Shown here: positions 1-7,256 of the stretch, in pieces
How positions within the stretch are numbered: position 1 is the first letter of the stretch
Layout: each line of letters starts with the position of its first letter
From: Methanospirillum sp.
Lineage (GTDB): Archaea > Halobacteriota > Methanomicrobia > Methanomicrobiales > Methanospirillaceae
Length of the DNA: 15,332 nt
Direction: 5' to 3'
Assembly (NCBI GenBank): GCA_028679485.1
Contig: JAJRBL010000181.1
Location: forward strand, 1-15,332
Made by a program: the position numbers and the translations under genes
The notes under the pieces: model-generated
What the model saw: only the letters and a program-made list of their open reading frames with translations
Database searches by the model: none
Told to the model about the DNA's origin: nothing

Positions 1-64
1 CGTTCACGCGTCCCCTGGAGATATCCTTCCCGGTTATCTGGTTAGAATAATCAAATCTGGCCAT
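1..64 (-). CDS. rpl22: Ribosomal protein uL22 (L22), N-terminal fragment
   Basis: Only the first 21 codons are in the window; the gene continues past the left edge. The peptide begins MARFDYSNQITGKDISRGRV, typical of the archaeal uL22 N-terminus, and it follows rps19 as in archaeal S10 clusters. uL22 is a large-subunit protein that lines the peptide exit tunnel. Two ATGs are possible. One at 70 overlaps the rps19 stop (TGATG). The one at 64 has an AGTGAT ribosome-binding match four bases upstream and gives the usual MARFDYS start, so 64 is preferred. Confidence 0.85.
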   Translation of the reverse strand, partial: MARFDYSNQITGKDISRGRVN

Positions 65-69
65 ATTCA

Positions 70-483
70 TCACTTCAGCGGAACGAACTTGCTTGATCTG
101 GTTGCTCCGATACCAGCCGAACCGTGTGCAACTTTCCTTCGCGTCAGGGCAAATTCTCCCAGGTAATGGAAGACAGACTCGGGCTGAAGTTCAACCTTGA
201 CAAAATCCTTTCCGTTGTGAATCTCCAGTTCCTTGCCAATCATCTCCGGGAGAATGATCATGTCACGCTGATGCGTCCTGATCCTGGACTCCTGCTTTTT
301 GATATCGGAGAGAAGTTTCTCTTCTCCGAGTGTCCAGCCGCGGAGCACTTTACGCCGTGCACGGGCGGGCATGACCGGGATCATATCCTGCAGGCTCATT
401 GCACGGAGCTCATCGATTTTATAGCCATGGTAGGTAAATTCCTCCTTCCGTCGTGGCAGTTTCTTCTGTATTTTCTTTGCCAT
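70..483 (-). CDS. rps19: Ribosomal protein uS19 (S19)
   Basis: Small-subunit protein uS19 of the 30S head. The 137-residue product has the archaeal N-terminal extension ([20 protein letters not shown]) and the conserved C-terminal part with [40 protein letters not shown] and a basic end. A longer reading frame begins with GTG at 492, overlapping the rpl2 stop. However, a perfect GGAGGTG ribosome binding site occupies 490-496, six bases before the ATG at 483. That site would lie inside the longer start, so 483 is chosen. The gene sits between rpl2 and rpl22 in a co-transcribed cluster. Confidence 0.95.
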   Translation of the reverse strand: MAKKIQKKLPRRKEEFTYHGYKIDELRAMSLQDMIPVMPARARRKVLRGWTLGEEKLLSDIKKQESRIRTHQRDMIILPEMIGKELEIHNGKDFVKVELQPESVFHYLGEFALTRRKVAHGSAGIGATRSSKFVPLK

Positions 484-488
484 CCCGT

Positions 489-1202
489 TCACCTCCTTCT
501 GCCGGTCCGCCGGGCTGAAATATGTCCTACCTTCCTGCCCGGTGGTGTCCCTCTGCTCACGGTCTTAGGTCTGCCGGCATGCTGGTGACCACCGCCACCA
601 AACGGATGATCGATAACGTTCATCGCCATACCCCTTACCCGCGGCCAGTTGCTTGCGGTGTTTTTCATTTTATGGTATTTCTTCCCGGCCTTGACGAACG
701 GTTTCTCGTTACGCCCGCCACCGGCAACAATACCTATGGTTGCACGGCACTGCCCGTTGAACCACTTGGTAACCCCGCTCGGCATCCGTACCGCAACACG
801 GTCTTCCATCTTATCGGTAACCATCGCCTGTACGCCACTTGCACGGACGAATTTTCCTCCGTCATTCGGACAGGCTTCGATATTGCATACAGATGAACCG
901 GTTGGAATTGCCTGAAGCGGAAGGGTATTCCCGTTTTTCAGTTCTGCTTCAGGTCCCCAGGCCAGAAGATCGCCGATACCCATCCCTTCGGTAATGAGAA
1001 CATACTTTTTCTCTTCGCCTGGAACATCCACAAGTGCTATGGGGGTATGCCGTGCCGGATCATGCTCAATATCGACAATCCGGTAACGTACTGTCTCCCG
1101 GGAATTTCCCAGGTGCTTCAGTGCTGCCTTATATCGGTGTGAAGGTGCGCGGTAGGTCGGGCTTCCGTGTCCACGACTCTGTGTTGTTATTCTATGTCCC
1201 AT
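489..1202 (-). CDS. rpl2: Ribosomal protein uL2 (L2)
   Basis: Large-subunit protein uL2, which binds 23S rRNA near the peptidyl transferase centre. The 237-residue product starts [20 protein letters not shown] and carries the conserved C-terminal segment with [18 protein letters not shown] residues (here [19 protein letters not shown]) and a basic tail rich in Arg/Gly. The length matches archaeal uL2 proteins. A GAGGTG ribosome binding site (1208-1213) precedes the ATG at 1202 and overlaps the rpl23 stop codon. This suggests tight translational coupling. Confidence 0.97.
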   Translation of the reverse strand: MGHRITTQSRGHGSPTYRAPSHRYKAALKHLGNSRETVRYRIVDIEHDPARHTPIALVDVPGEEKKYVLITEGMGIGDLLAWGPEAELKNGNTLPLQAIPTGSSVCNIEACPNDGGKFVRASGVQAMVTDKMEDRVAVRMPSGVTKWFNGQCRATIGIVAGGGRNEKPFVKAGKKYHKMKNTASNWPRVRGMAMNVIDHPFGGGGHQHAGRPKTVSRGTPPGRKVGHISARRTGRRR

Positions 1203-1211
1203 GATAGCACC

Positions 1212-1460
1212 TCACATTATTCCAAGCCGGCTGAGTATCTCTTCAGCTGCTTTCGGATTTGAAAAACTCACCATTGCTTTCTTTTCTCCCCGGTTTGTCA
1301 TGAGAGTGCGGACTGCAACTACGGGTTGATCAAACATCTTCTCCATAGCCTGTTTGATCTGGACTTTTGATGCCTTGCGGTCAACAATGAATTGAAGCTG
1401 ACCGTCACGCTCGACAAACAGACTTGCCTTTTCAGTTGCGTACGGATATTTCAGAATCAT
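1212..1460 (-). CDS. rpl23: Ribosomal protein uL23 (L23)
   Basis: Large-subunit protein uL23, located near the exit of the peptide tunnel, where it contacts signal recognition particle and chaperones. The 82-residue product starts MILKYPYATEKA and contains NRGEKKAMVSF, both typical of short archaeal uL23 proteins. Its ATG (1458-1460) overlaps the TAA stop of rpl4 by one base (TAATG), and a GGTGG stretch upstream may act as the ribosome binding site. It lies between rpl4 and rpl2, as expected for an archaeal S10 cluster. Confidence 0.95.
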   Translation of the reverse strand: MILKYPYATEKASLFVERDGQLQFIVDRKASKVQIKQAMEKMFDQPVVAVRTLMTNRGEKKAMVSFSNPKAAEEILSRLGIM

Positions 1461-2209
1461 TATTGTTCCCCACCGAGTTTCTTGACCGCATTCTCAGTCC
1501 AGAGCGTAAGCCGTGCTGCATGAGTACCTGGTGCAAGCATTTCCACGCTCAGGTTGTCGACCAGACATACATCGACTCCCGCAAGATTCCGCGCAGCCTT
1601 GAGTTTTTCATCACCAGTAACGATGAGAATACTTTTTCGCTGCTTGTACCGCCGTCCACGAAGTTTTCCACGACCTGCACGAACTTTCCGGGATCGTTCC
1701 GCACGTTCGATGTCGCCGTATACCCCGATTGCCTGAAGCGTGGAGACGACCTCCCTTGTCCGCTTGAGCGACTCAAAATCGCCGGACAGAATATATGGCA
1801 GGGAACCGGTGAACAGATGCCCGCGTGAACGGACCAGCTCATCGCGGTTCGTTGCTGCGATTGCCGATCTCAGGGCTTTCCGTTTCTCTTTCCGGTTGAT
1901 CTCCTTAACCAGAACCTTTTCAACTTTCGGGGGGTGCGCTTCACGTCCGCCCTTTGCCTGGGGAACTTTTGCAGCCTTTGAACTGTTTTTCAGACGTGGA
2001 ACATGTGAAACACCACGACCACTACCCCAGCCGACTGCTGAAGCATTTACCCCGGCGAACACGTAACTTCCATGCGGCTGATATCGTCTGCTCTGCTGGG
2101 ATATTACCGCCTTTTTGATAAGATCCGGACGATATTCTGAGCTGAAGACAACAGGAAGATCAATCTCATGGTCTACTGCTCCGGTAAGTGTCAATACCTG
2201 TGCTTTCAT
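1460..2209 (-). CDS. rpl4: Ribosomal protein uL4 (L4, archaeal L1e type)
   Basis: Large-subunit protein uL4, whose extended loop reaches the peptide exit tunnel. The 249-residue product has the archaeal/eukaryotic-type features: an N-terminal domain starting MKAQVLTLTGAVDHEIDLP, a loop rich in Gly/Arg (SAVGWGSGRGVSHVPRLKNS), then KVRAGRGKLRGRRYKQRKS and a C-terminal LTLWTENAVKKL. Its ATG immediately follows the rpl3 TGA. The GGGTGAG stretch just upstream is a plausible ribosome binding site inside the rpl3 coding end, which would give translational coupling. Confidence 0.96.
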   Translation of the reverse strand: MKAQVLTLTGAVDHEIDLPVVFSSEYRPDLIKKAVISQQSRRYQPHGSYVFAGVNASAVGWGSGRGVSHVPRLKNSSKAAKVPQAKGGREAHPPKVEKVLVKEINRKEKRKALRSAIAATNRDELVRSRGHLFTGSLPYILSGDFESLKRTREVVSTLQAIGVYGDIERAERSRKVRAGRGKLRGRRYKQRKSILIVTGDEKLKAARNLAGVDVCLVDNLSVEMLAPGTHAARLTLWTENAVKKLGGEQ

Positions 2210-3229
2210 TCATCTCACCCCCTGCTTGCTCTCCAGACTCACAAATTCGATCGCAGGTTCGCGAATCTTATGTTCTCCCTGGCGCATTGAGTGTCTGATT
2301 CTCACGAGACGTTTGGATGGCCCCGGAACAGACCCTTTAATGAGGACATACCGTGCACGGACTTCACCATAACTAATGAATCCTCCTTCCGGTGTGATCT
2401 CCGAACCCTCTTCTCCGATTTTAAGGAGACGCTTGTTGAATTCGGTTCTCTGCTGGTATCCGAGCTGTCCCATCATCGGAACCTGCCACCTGATATGGTG
2501 GGGATTCCACGGACCAAGAGTTCCCACATGACGTTCCTTGCCGCCGCGGGAATGTTTACGTTTTCTCAGGTGGACACCCCAGCGCTTGACCGGGCCCTGC
2601 GTTCCCTTTCCGGTGGTAATAGCAGTAACATCGGTATACTGGCCGACCTTGAAGAGCGTGCGGATATCAAAGTCTTTTCCAAGCATGTTGAGACCGAATT
2701 CAAACCGGTCTTTCATTGAACCGCCATCAATGCGGGTCTCCATAATATCCGGCACTTTTTTCGGAACACCGGTAAGAACTGCAGGGCGGGTATACGTCAA
2801 TGCAAAAACATCAACGATCTTTTCGGCCTCAAGTGCCTCTCTTACCTTCTGTTCTGCCTGGTCACGTTTGTAGTTCTTCGGAACGGAGATTCTCCGACCG
2901 AGTTCCTTGTCGAAGTTATCAGCCCAGATTTCGGTCAGGACATGGTTTCCATACGTATCATGCCGGTATACCCGGATAGCGGCAACCCGCATGTCAGGTA
3001 CCTCAATCACGGTAACGGGTACCATGATATCTTTCCCTTCATTCGGGCTGTTGGCATGATCATCGACCATGACAACATGGGTCATCCCCACTTTATACCC
3101 TGCAAAACCCTGGAGTGCAGGTTCTCCCTGATATGCTGGCCACGCATGATATCTCGGAACAGGGCTTTTTGCTCTCTTCCTCGGGCTATATGCCAGTGAA
3201 CCCATGCGGGGTCTGTGAATATTTGGCAT
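2210..3229 (-). CDS. rpl3: Ribosomal protein uL3 (L3)
   Basis: Large-subunit protein uL3, an early-assembling rRNA-binding protein. The 339-residue product matches the archaeal length. It starts [20 protein letters not shown] and contains the signature region [20 protein letters not shown] followed by [29 protein letters not shown]. It is the first secure gene of the ribosomal cluster here. An AGAAGGA stretch about 11 bases upstream of the ATG at 3229 is the best ribosome binding candidate, though the spacing is long. The promoter is not obvious nearby; see the leader region at 3230-3711. Confidence 0.96.
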   Translation of the reverse strand: MPNIHRPRMGSLAYSPRKRAKSPVPRYHAWPAYQGEPALQGFAGYKVGMTHVVMVDDHANSPNEGKDIMVPVTVIEVPDMRVAAIRVYRHDTYGNHVLTEIWADNFDKELGRRISVPKNYKRDQAEQKVREALEAEKIVDVFALTYTRPAVLTGVPKKVPDIMETRIDGGSMKDRFEFGLNMLGKDFDIRTLFKVGQYTDVTAITTGKGTQGPVKRWGVHLRKRKHSRGGKERHVGTLGPWNPHHIRWQVPMMGQLGYQQRTEFNKRLLKIGEEGSEITPEGGFISYGEVRARYVLIKGSVPGPSKRLVRIRHSMRQGEHKIREPAIEFVSLESKQGVR

Positions 3230-3458
3230 GTATCAATCAGTCCTTCTTTTCTGTATCTGTGAACACCCTGGACTTAAAGCCAGGAATGCTTCGATGCAGG
3301 AAAGAGACACGGGACTTGAGCTGTGTATGCGCTTATGTCATAACTGCTGCTTGCCAGACAATAACAGATCTAACCTCTCCCTACATCAGGAGTACCTTGC
3401 GGATGTGCAGATTCTTCTGCCAGAACAAACGCTCACAGATGTAGACAGATTAAAGGAA

Positions 3459-3656
3459 TTACTGTCCGGTTACCGGTCTCTCGTAAGATGCGTGATATCT
3501 CGGCATACCCTTGCGGATACGGGCCGCATCGTCCACCCTTGCCGACATCACATCCCACTCTTTCAGCCCATTGCAATTATCGCAATTAATGCGTGTTTTA
3601 TGACAAAGTCTTGCTAAAACAGCACATTCCAATATGCCGGGACAGACACCCGGCAA
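3459..3656 (-). CDS. Possible small Cys-containing protein upstream of rpl3
   Basis: A 65-codon frame with a TTG start; I do not recognise the product. It contains a CHKTRINCDNCNG segment (C-x6-C-x2-C with a His) that could bind a metal, followed by a charged tail (ARVDDAARIRKGMPRYH). Over its last 43 codons, 29 begin with a purine, which resembles real coding sequence. Against it, no convincing ribosome binding site precedes the TTG, and the first third looks less protein-like. A shorter version from an internal ATG would be 29 residues. It could be the first gene of the ribosomal transcript, a remnant, or chance. Confidence 0.25.
   Translation of the reverse strand: MPGVCPGILECAVLARLCHKTRINCDNCNGLKEWDVMSARVDDAARIRKGMPRYHASYERPVTGQ
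3635..3655. other. Perfect 7-bp hairpin (TGCCGGG / CCCGGCA)
   Basis: TGCCGGG at 3635-3641 and CCCGGCA at 3649-3655 form a GC-rich stem with a 7-base loop. There is no T-run right after it on either strand, so it is not an obvious intrinsic terminator. It lies about 35 bases downstream (minus strand) of the TATA-like element at 3690-3699. It would therefore be near the 5' end of any transcript started there. Confidence 0.5.
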
Positions 3657-3689
3657 ATCAAGGCTTCCTTAATATTCGATAAAATAAGG

Positions 3690-3699
3690 TATAAATATA
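3690..3699 (-). promoter_or_regulatory. TATA-like element, candidate distal promoter for the rpl3 operon
   Basis: TATATTTATA on the minus strand sits 12 bases beyond the tfx stop codon and is the best TATA match in the 480 bp upstream of rpl3. Transcription would start near 3665-3670, giving a leader of about 435 bases. The element is almost symmetric (TATAAATATA on the plus strand), so the direction is uncertain. Confidence 0.35.
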
Positions 3700-3711
3700 T
3701 TGGTTCCCGAA

Positions 3712-4116
3712 TCACTCGAAATACAGGTCGCCATCTTCTTTCAGGTATACTTCTATCTTCTCCCGGACCAGACGCGGCTTGTTCTTCTCCGGGATCTCTT
3801 CCCTGATCCGGTTCATGAGCTGAACACTGTCATATAATACCTTGATCCCGGCTTTTTCCGCTTCCAGGAATATCATTTTCGAAGCATCCAGCAGATCAGA
3901 GCCTTTTTCGATCGTGCAGAGATGGCGTGCATCCAGACTATAAAAAAAATCCAGTGTTTCTCTGGCACGCTTGACATTTTCCATCGCCGACTTTTCGATT
4001 GTACAGATATTCGCCTTGGAAGTATGGATGATATCCGCGATCTGTTGTTGAGTCAGGCCGGCTCTTCGGTACCGAAGGACTTCCTTCTGCCGATCGGTCA
4101 GTAATCCATCTTTCAT
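3712..4116 (-). CDS. tfx: Tfx family DNA-binding transcriptional regulator
   Basis: The 134-residue product begins MKDGLLTDRQKEVLRYRRAG followed by LTQQQIADIIHTSKANICTIEKSAMENVKRARET. This is a sigma-70 region-4-like helix-turn-helix (about residues 5-55) diagnostic of the Tfx family, and the C-terminal half is the family's second domain. Tfx of Methanothermobacter was described as an activator of the molybdenum formylmethanofuran dehydrogenase operon, so the family is tied to C1 metabolism. Here the gene is divergent from mtd across a 190-bp region with inverted repeats, which suggests control of mtd and/or itself (inference). No ribosome binding site precedes the ATG, and a TATA box centred 27 bases upstream points to a leaderless mRNA. 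Confidence 0.88.
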   Translation of the reverse strand: MKDGLLTDRQKEVLRYRRAGLTQQQIADIIHTSKANICTIEKSAMENVKRARETLDFFYSLDARHLCTIEKGSDLLDASKMIFLEAEKAGIKVLYDSVQLMNRIREEIPEKNKPRLVREKIEVYLKEDGDLYFE

Positions 4117-4138
4117 ATACCCAGTACATGGATCCTAA

Positions 4139-4153
4139 AAATTTAAACTGGTT
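4139..4153 (-). promoter_or_regulatory. tfx promoter (BRE + TATA)
   Basis: On the minus strand CGAAACCAG is followed by TTTAAATTT (4139-4147), a reasonable BRE plus TATA box. Its centre lies 27 bases before the tfx ATG, so transcription would begin at or next to the start codon. Confidence 0.6.
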
Positions 4154-4155
4154 TC

Positions 4156-4187
4156 GTTAACCTGCTCAGAATACCCCCCAGGTTAAC
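4156..4187. promoter_or_regulatory. Inverted repeat GTTAACCTG / CAGGTTAAC, candidate operator
   Basis: A perfect 9-bp inverted repeat (4156-4164 and 4179-4187) with a 14-base spacer; the half-sites are 23 bp centre to centre, about two helical turns. Each arm contains the palindrome GTTAAC. It abuts the tfx BRE/TATA on one side and lies about 65 bp upstream of the mtd TATA on the other. This is a typical position for an operator acting on one or both genes. Tfx is the obvious candidate ligand, but this is inference. Confidence 0.5.
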
Positions 4188-4220
4188 ATCATATTAATAT
4201 ACCGAGAACCACACCCCCAC

Positions 4221-4246
4221 TCGTTTTGTATTTTTGGAAAAAACGA
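4221..4246. promoter_or_regulatory. Inverted repeat TCGTTTT / AAAACGA next to mtd promoter
   Basis: TCGTTTT (4221-4227) and AAAACGA (4240-4246) form a perfect 7-bp inverted repeat with a 12-base spacer, ending a few bases before the BRE/TATA of mtd. The position suits an activator or repressor site. The AT-rich composition raises the chance that it is coincidental. Confidence 0.3.
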
Positions 4247-4262
4247 TTTCAAAATATTTATT
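4247..4262 (+). promoter_or_regulatory. mtd promoter (BRE + TATA)
   Basis: TTTCAAAATATTTATT contains a BRE-like TTCAAAA and TATA-like ATATTTATT. The predicted start of transcription is near 4282, leaving a leader of about 25 bases with a GAGGTG ribosome binding site (4296-4301) five bases before the mtd ATG. Confidence 0.65.
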
Positions 4263-4306
4263 ATGATATTTCGTCAAAGTATCGTTGAACACACAGAGGT
4301 GTAGTA

Positions 4307-5149
4307 ATGGTAGTAAAAGTAGGAATCGCAAAACTTGGAAATATCGCCAGTGGAGTAATGGCCGAACTCCTCCTTGACGAGCGTGCAGACCGTGAAGACA
4401 TGCAGAGTTTCATGGCAACTTCAGGAACCAAGCTCCAGCCGGAGGATATCGAACGTGTAGTCAGCAATATGAAGGCATGGAAACCAGACTTCTGTATTGT
4501 TGTCTCTCCAAACGGAGTCCTTCCCGGTCCAAAAGGTGCACGCGAGGCTCTGGGGGCTGCAGGCATACCCTGTGTTGTTATCACTGATGATATTACCACC
4601 AAGAAAGAGGAATGGGAAGCACTCAAGGCAAGCGAATTCGGGTATATCATCATGAAGGGTGACTCGATGATTGGTGCACGCCGTGAATTCCTTGATCCCA
4701 TCGAAATGGCAGATTACAATGGTAACCTCGTAAAAGTGCTCTCCATCACCGGTGCATTCAGAAAATTGCAGATTGCACTCGACGAGGTCATCGATCAGGT
4801 GAAAGCAGGAAAGAAAGGCAAAGACATTGCACTTCCCAAGATCGTTATGTCCTCAGACAAGGCTGTAGAGGGAGAATTCAGTAACCCATACGCATATGCA
4901 AAGGCACGTGCCGCGTATGAAATCGCGCAGTCTGTCGCCGGAGTTAACGTCAAGGGTTGTTTCATGACAAAAGGGTTTGAGAACTACACCCCGATTGTTG
5001 CATCCGCACATGAAATGATGCGCCAGGCAATGCTCCTCTGTGACGAAGCACGGGAGATGGAAAAGGCAACCGATGCGGTAATCCGCAAGCCACACAAGAA
5101 CGATGGAACCCGTGTTACCAAGAAAGCACTGATCAGCAAACCTGAGTAA
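4307..5149 (+). CDS. mtd: F420-dependent methylene-tetrahydromethanopterin dehydrogenase
   Basis: Mtd reversibly reduces methenyl-H4MPT to methylene-H4MPT using reduced coenzyme F420, in the cytoplasmic CO2-to-methane pathway. The 280-residue product has the family length. It begins [20 protein letters not shown], with [20 protein letters not shown] and [18 protein letters not shown] further on, all characteristic of Mtd; no other family is a competitor. The gene has its own promoter and a strong ribosome binding site, and it ends before an 8-T tract. It is therefore probably monocistronic. It is divergent from the Tfx regulator and converges on galT-like/mer. Mer, which catalyses the next step, is encoded about 1.1 kb away on the opposite strand. 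Confidence 0.97.
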   Translation: MVVKVGIAKLGNIASGVMAELLLDERADREDMQSFMATSGTKLQPEDIERVVSNMKAWKPDFCIVVSPNGVLPGPKGAREALGAAGIPCVVITDDITTKKEEWEALKASEFGYIIMKGDSMIGARREFLDPIEMADYNGNLVKVLSITGAFRKLQIALDEVIDQVKAGKKGKDIALPKIVMSSDKAVEGEFSNPYAYAKARAAYEIAQSVAGVNVKGCFMTKGFENYTPIVASAHEMMRQAMLLCDEAREMEKATDAVIRKPHKNDGTRVTKKALISKPE

Positions 5150-5158
5150 AAATTCTCC

Positions 5159-5166
5159 TTTTTTTT
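5159..5166 (+). terminator. Oligo-T terminator after mtd
   Basis: Eight consecutive T residues begin 10 bases after the mtd stop codon, with no obvious hairpin. Such T tracts are the usual archaeal termination signal. Confidence 0.65.
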
Positions 5167-5188
5167 CAAAATCAGCAGATTCAGAGAT

Positions 5189-6115
5189 TTATCGGTTATT
5201 GCACCATAATTTACCCAGATCTTCGGGTAAGGTAAGAATAACCGGTTCGAAATGAAGTTTTTCCATAAAGGCAGTGTCCGAGGTACACAGGGAATTCGGG
5301 TTTATCCGCACGATTATTGTTGCAAATGCGGAAAAAAATGCACGATCTGTTTCAGTTCCAAAAAAAACTGACATATTCCATGCATTATTCCCCATATCCT
5401 GAAAAAAGTCCAGAATCCGGATCAGATCCTCTGCAAAATCCGGAATATGCCCTTTAAAGTCAGATACGGTAGTACACGGGAGGATACAGCGGATCTCCTT
5501 CTCTCCGATAGGTACGAAATGGGCGTACCAGAACAGGTTAGTTCCCTTAAGACGCCTGCTCGTCTCCGTCTCCTTATTCTTGAGTACCCCCCACCAGGAT
5601 ATCCCATATTGGGAATAATACTGTTTTGAACCATCCAGGTACTTCTGAGGAAGCGTGTCGGGAACGGGATCTGCAAGACCCTGCAGGTGGGGATGGGGAA
5701 GGGACGCTCCTGCTGAAGGAAGATAGTTCCAGTTAATGGAGACATACCCGGGCACTTCCGAGAGAACCTGAACCTGTGCAGACAATGCATCCCGTATCTG
5801 CCTTGCACTGAATCTTCTTACCACATGATCCCGGGATATCACACTTACAATATGGTATGATGAAAACGGGAAGAGATTTGGAAAGGTTATGCACTCACCG
5901 ATCTGAACCCGCCGGCCGTCAGGAAAGGCCGGGGTTGCTTCCAGTACAAGATCCGGACAAAAAGGGCATCCTTCATCGGGATAATCGGGTATATCCGGTC
6001 TGCCGATACCACGTTTAAGGCGTTCAGGACAGATACGGCTCTTTATTCCGGTCAGTAATTCGGTCCTGTATTCAATGAATCCTCTTGAGTGTTCATAACG
6101 GTTTGTGTGAAACAT
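5189..6115 (-). CDS. GalT-like nucleotidylyltransferase (HIT superfamily)
   Basis: The protein resembles galactose-1-phosphate uridylyltransferase. It has a GCPFC motif (Cys 50 and 53 from this start) like the GalT zinc site, a PFSSYHIV segment, and NYLPSAGASLPHPHLQG with the HPHxQ active-site motif (His 141 and 143, Gln 145). The second His is the nucleotidylated residue in this family. It probably transfers a nucleotide to or from a sugar phosphate or related substrate; the substrate cannot be read from the sequence. The frame is open to an ATG at 6187 (332 residues). That start has no ribosome binding site and lies upstream of the transcription start predicted from the TATA box at 6204-6211. 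The ATG at 6115 has GGGAG nearby and is preferred (308 residues). It lies between mtd and mer but has its own promoter. Confidence 0.75.
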   Translation of the reverse strand: MFHTNRYEHSRGFIEYRTELLTGIKSRICPERLKRGIGRPDIPDYPDEGCPFCPDLVLEATPAFPDGRRVQIGECITFPNLFPFSSYHIVSVISRDHVVRRFSARQIRDALSAQVQVLSEVPGYVSINWNYLPSAGASLPHPHLQGLADPVPDTLPQKYLDGSKQYYSQYGISWWGVLKNKETETSRRLKGTNLFWYAHFVPIGEKEIRCILPCTTVSDFKGHIPDFAEDLIRILDFFQDMGNNAWNMSVFFGTETDRAFFSAFATIIVRINPNSLCTSDTAFMEKLHFEPVILTLPEDLGKLWCNNR

Positions 6116-6203
6116 CTGCTCTCCCGTATACCCCTCAGGTACCGGTAGCCCACTCCCACGATTGCCATGAGAGATCTGCAGGGACATACTGGCTTCAGAA
6201 AGT

Positions 6204-6211
6204 GTATATAA
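6204..6211 (-). promoter_or_regulatory. TATA box for the GalT-like gene
   Basis: TTATATAC on the minus strand predicts transcription from about 6182, downstream of the distal ATG (6187) and upstream of the preferred start (6115). It sits only a few bases beyond the T tracts that end mer, so terminator and next promoter are packed into 48 bp. Confidence 0.5.
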
Positions 6212-6215
6212 TCAC

Positions 6216-6228
6216 AAAAAAAGAAAAA
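6216..6228 (-). terminator. Oligo-T terminator after mer
   Basis: On the minus strand T5-C-T7 occurs 7 to 20 bases after the mer stop codon, with no hairpin. Confidence 0.6.
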
Positions 6229-6235
6229 GATTTGT

Positions 6236-7222
6236 TTAAACCACGTATTTACCAAGCAGGCGGATTGAGTTAACCATATCCGGGCCGAGTGGTGAGCCGA
6301 AGATGATCTGGGTCACACCTGACTTGGTGAGATCCTCGCACTTCTGCTTGACGGTGTCCGGGCTTCCTGCAATGGTGAATGCATCGATGGTCTTGTCATC
6401 AACATTCTCACCGGCAGTCTTGAAGTCGAATTTTGCTAGGGCTGCCTTGATATTTGCAACCTTTGCAAGGTCGAGTCCGTGGCGCTGAAGCAGTGGCTCG
6501 GGAGAACCTGCTGCGATGAATGCAGCAACGATCTTTGCTGCATTGCGTGCCTTCTTCTCGTTCATGTCGATAGACATTGCCGTGTAGGCTCCGATGTCAA
6601 ATCCTTTTTTGCCTACCTTTTCACAGGCTGCCTTGATGATGGGAATTGCCACTTCGAAGTCCTTCGGGTTGGATGCGTTGATGAGGGCACCATCTCCGAT
6701 GGTCCCTGCAAGTTCGAGGACTTTTGGTCCCTGTGCACCGATGTATACCGGGATTCCCTTCTTCCCCGGGAGTGTGACACCGGTGAGTTTTGCACCATCA
6801 TAATCAAAAAACTTCATGCCACTCTTTGAAACCTGTTCTCCCATCCAGAGTTTGCGCATCTGGACAACTGCCTCTTCGAGACGTCCAACCGGCTTTTCTG
6901 CGGCAATTGCCAGTTTTGGAAGGGTGGAGAGGTCACCAGGTCCTATACCCATGACTGCCCGGCCGTCAGAGATCTCGTTTAGCGTGCAGGCAAAAGAGGC
7001 CATTGCAGCCGGAGTGTCGGTGAACGAGTTCATGATACCCGGTCCCATCTTCAGGGTCGTGGTTGCCTGTGCAATTGCTGCAAGGGTTGGGTAACAGTGG
7101 CGATTGTTGTAGTGGTTGGTAATCCAGGCGAAATCAATATCCTTTGATTCTGCGAGTTTACAGTAGTTGACCACCTGCTTGACATTAATTGGTCCCGGAA
7201 CGAATTCTATTCCATAACTCAA
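6236..7222 (-). CDS. mer: F420-dependent 5,10-methylene-tetrahydromethanopterin reductase
   Basis: Mer reduces methylene-H4MPT to methyl-H4MPT with reduced F420, just after the Mtd step in methanogenesis from CO2. The 328-residue product belongs to the luciferase-like F420-dependent family. It starts MSYGIEFVPGP, then has FAWITNHYNNRHCYPTLAAI, GRAVMGIGPGDLSTL and the C-terminal ITAGSPDTV-like segment (TIAGSPDTVKQKCEDL), followed by IIFGSPLGPD. The start codon is TTG (7220-7222), supported by a GAGGTG ribosome binding site six bases upstream and by the conserved N-terminus. No in-frame ATG fits. It has its own TATA box, overlapped by an inverted repeat, and T tracts downstream, so it is probably monocistronic. 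Confidence 0.97.
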   Translation of the reverse strand: MSYGIEFVPGPINVKQVVNYCKLAESKDIDFAWITNHYNNRHCYPTLAAIAQATTTLKMGPGIMNSFTDTPAAMASFACTLNEISDGRAVMGIGPGDLSTLPKLAIAAEKPVGRLEEAVVQMRKLWMGEQVSKSGMKFFDYDGAKLTGVTLPGKKGIPVYIGAQGPKVLELAGTIGDGALINASNPKDFEVAIPIIKAACEKVGKKGFDIGAYTAMSIDMNEKKARNAAKIVAAFIAAGSPEPLLQRHGLDLAKVANIKAALAKFDFKTAGENVDDKTIDAFTIAGSPDTVKQKCEDLTKSGVTQIIFGSPLGPDMVNSIRLLGKYVV

Positions 7223-7256
7223 GGTCTACACCTCATTTGAGTAATAACACCCATAG

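Larger units (their letters stand above)
3230..3711. other. Long gene-poor region upstream of rpl3
   Basis: These 482 bases lie between rpl3 and tfx, both on the minus strand, and hold no gene I can identify with confidence. On the minus strand I see a TATA-like element (3690-3699), a perfect hairpin (3635-3655), a possible 65-codon ORF ending at 3459, a small hairpin GCAGA/TCTGC (3407-3420), and a CCTGG/CCAGG hairpin about 40 bases before the rpl3 start. No clear TATA box occurs close to rpl3. The stretch is therefore either a long mRNA leader of the ribosomal operon, a small-protein gene, an unrecognised RNA, or decayed sequence. Confidence 0.6.

Noticed and set aside
484..492. GTG start for rps19 overlapping the rpl2 stop
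   Set aside because: The GGAGGTG ribosome binding site lies at 490-496 and serves the ATG at 483.
124..588. Plus-strand frames across the ribosomal protein cluster (also 522-896, 1424-1828, 2291-2719)
   Set aside because: All are antisense shadows of conserved ribosomal protein genes.
3228..3617. Plus-strand 129-codon frame upstream of rpl3
   Set aside because: It is very rich in Cys, Leu and His, has no ribosome binding site or promoter, begins on the antisense of the rpl3 start codon, and resembles no family I know. The minus-strand frame in the same region looks more coding-like.
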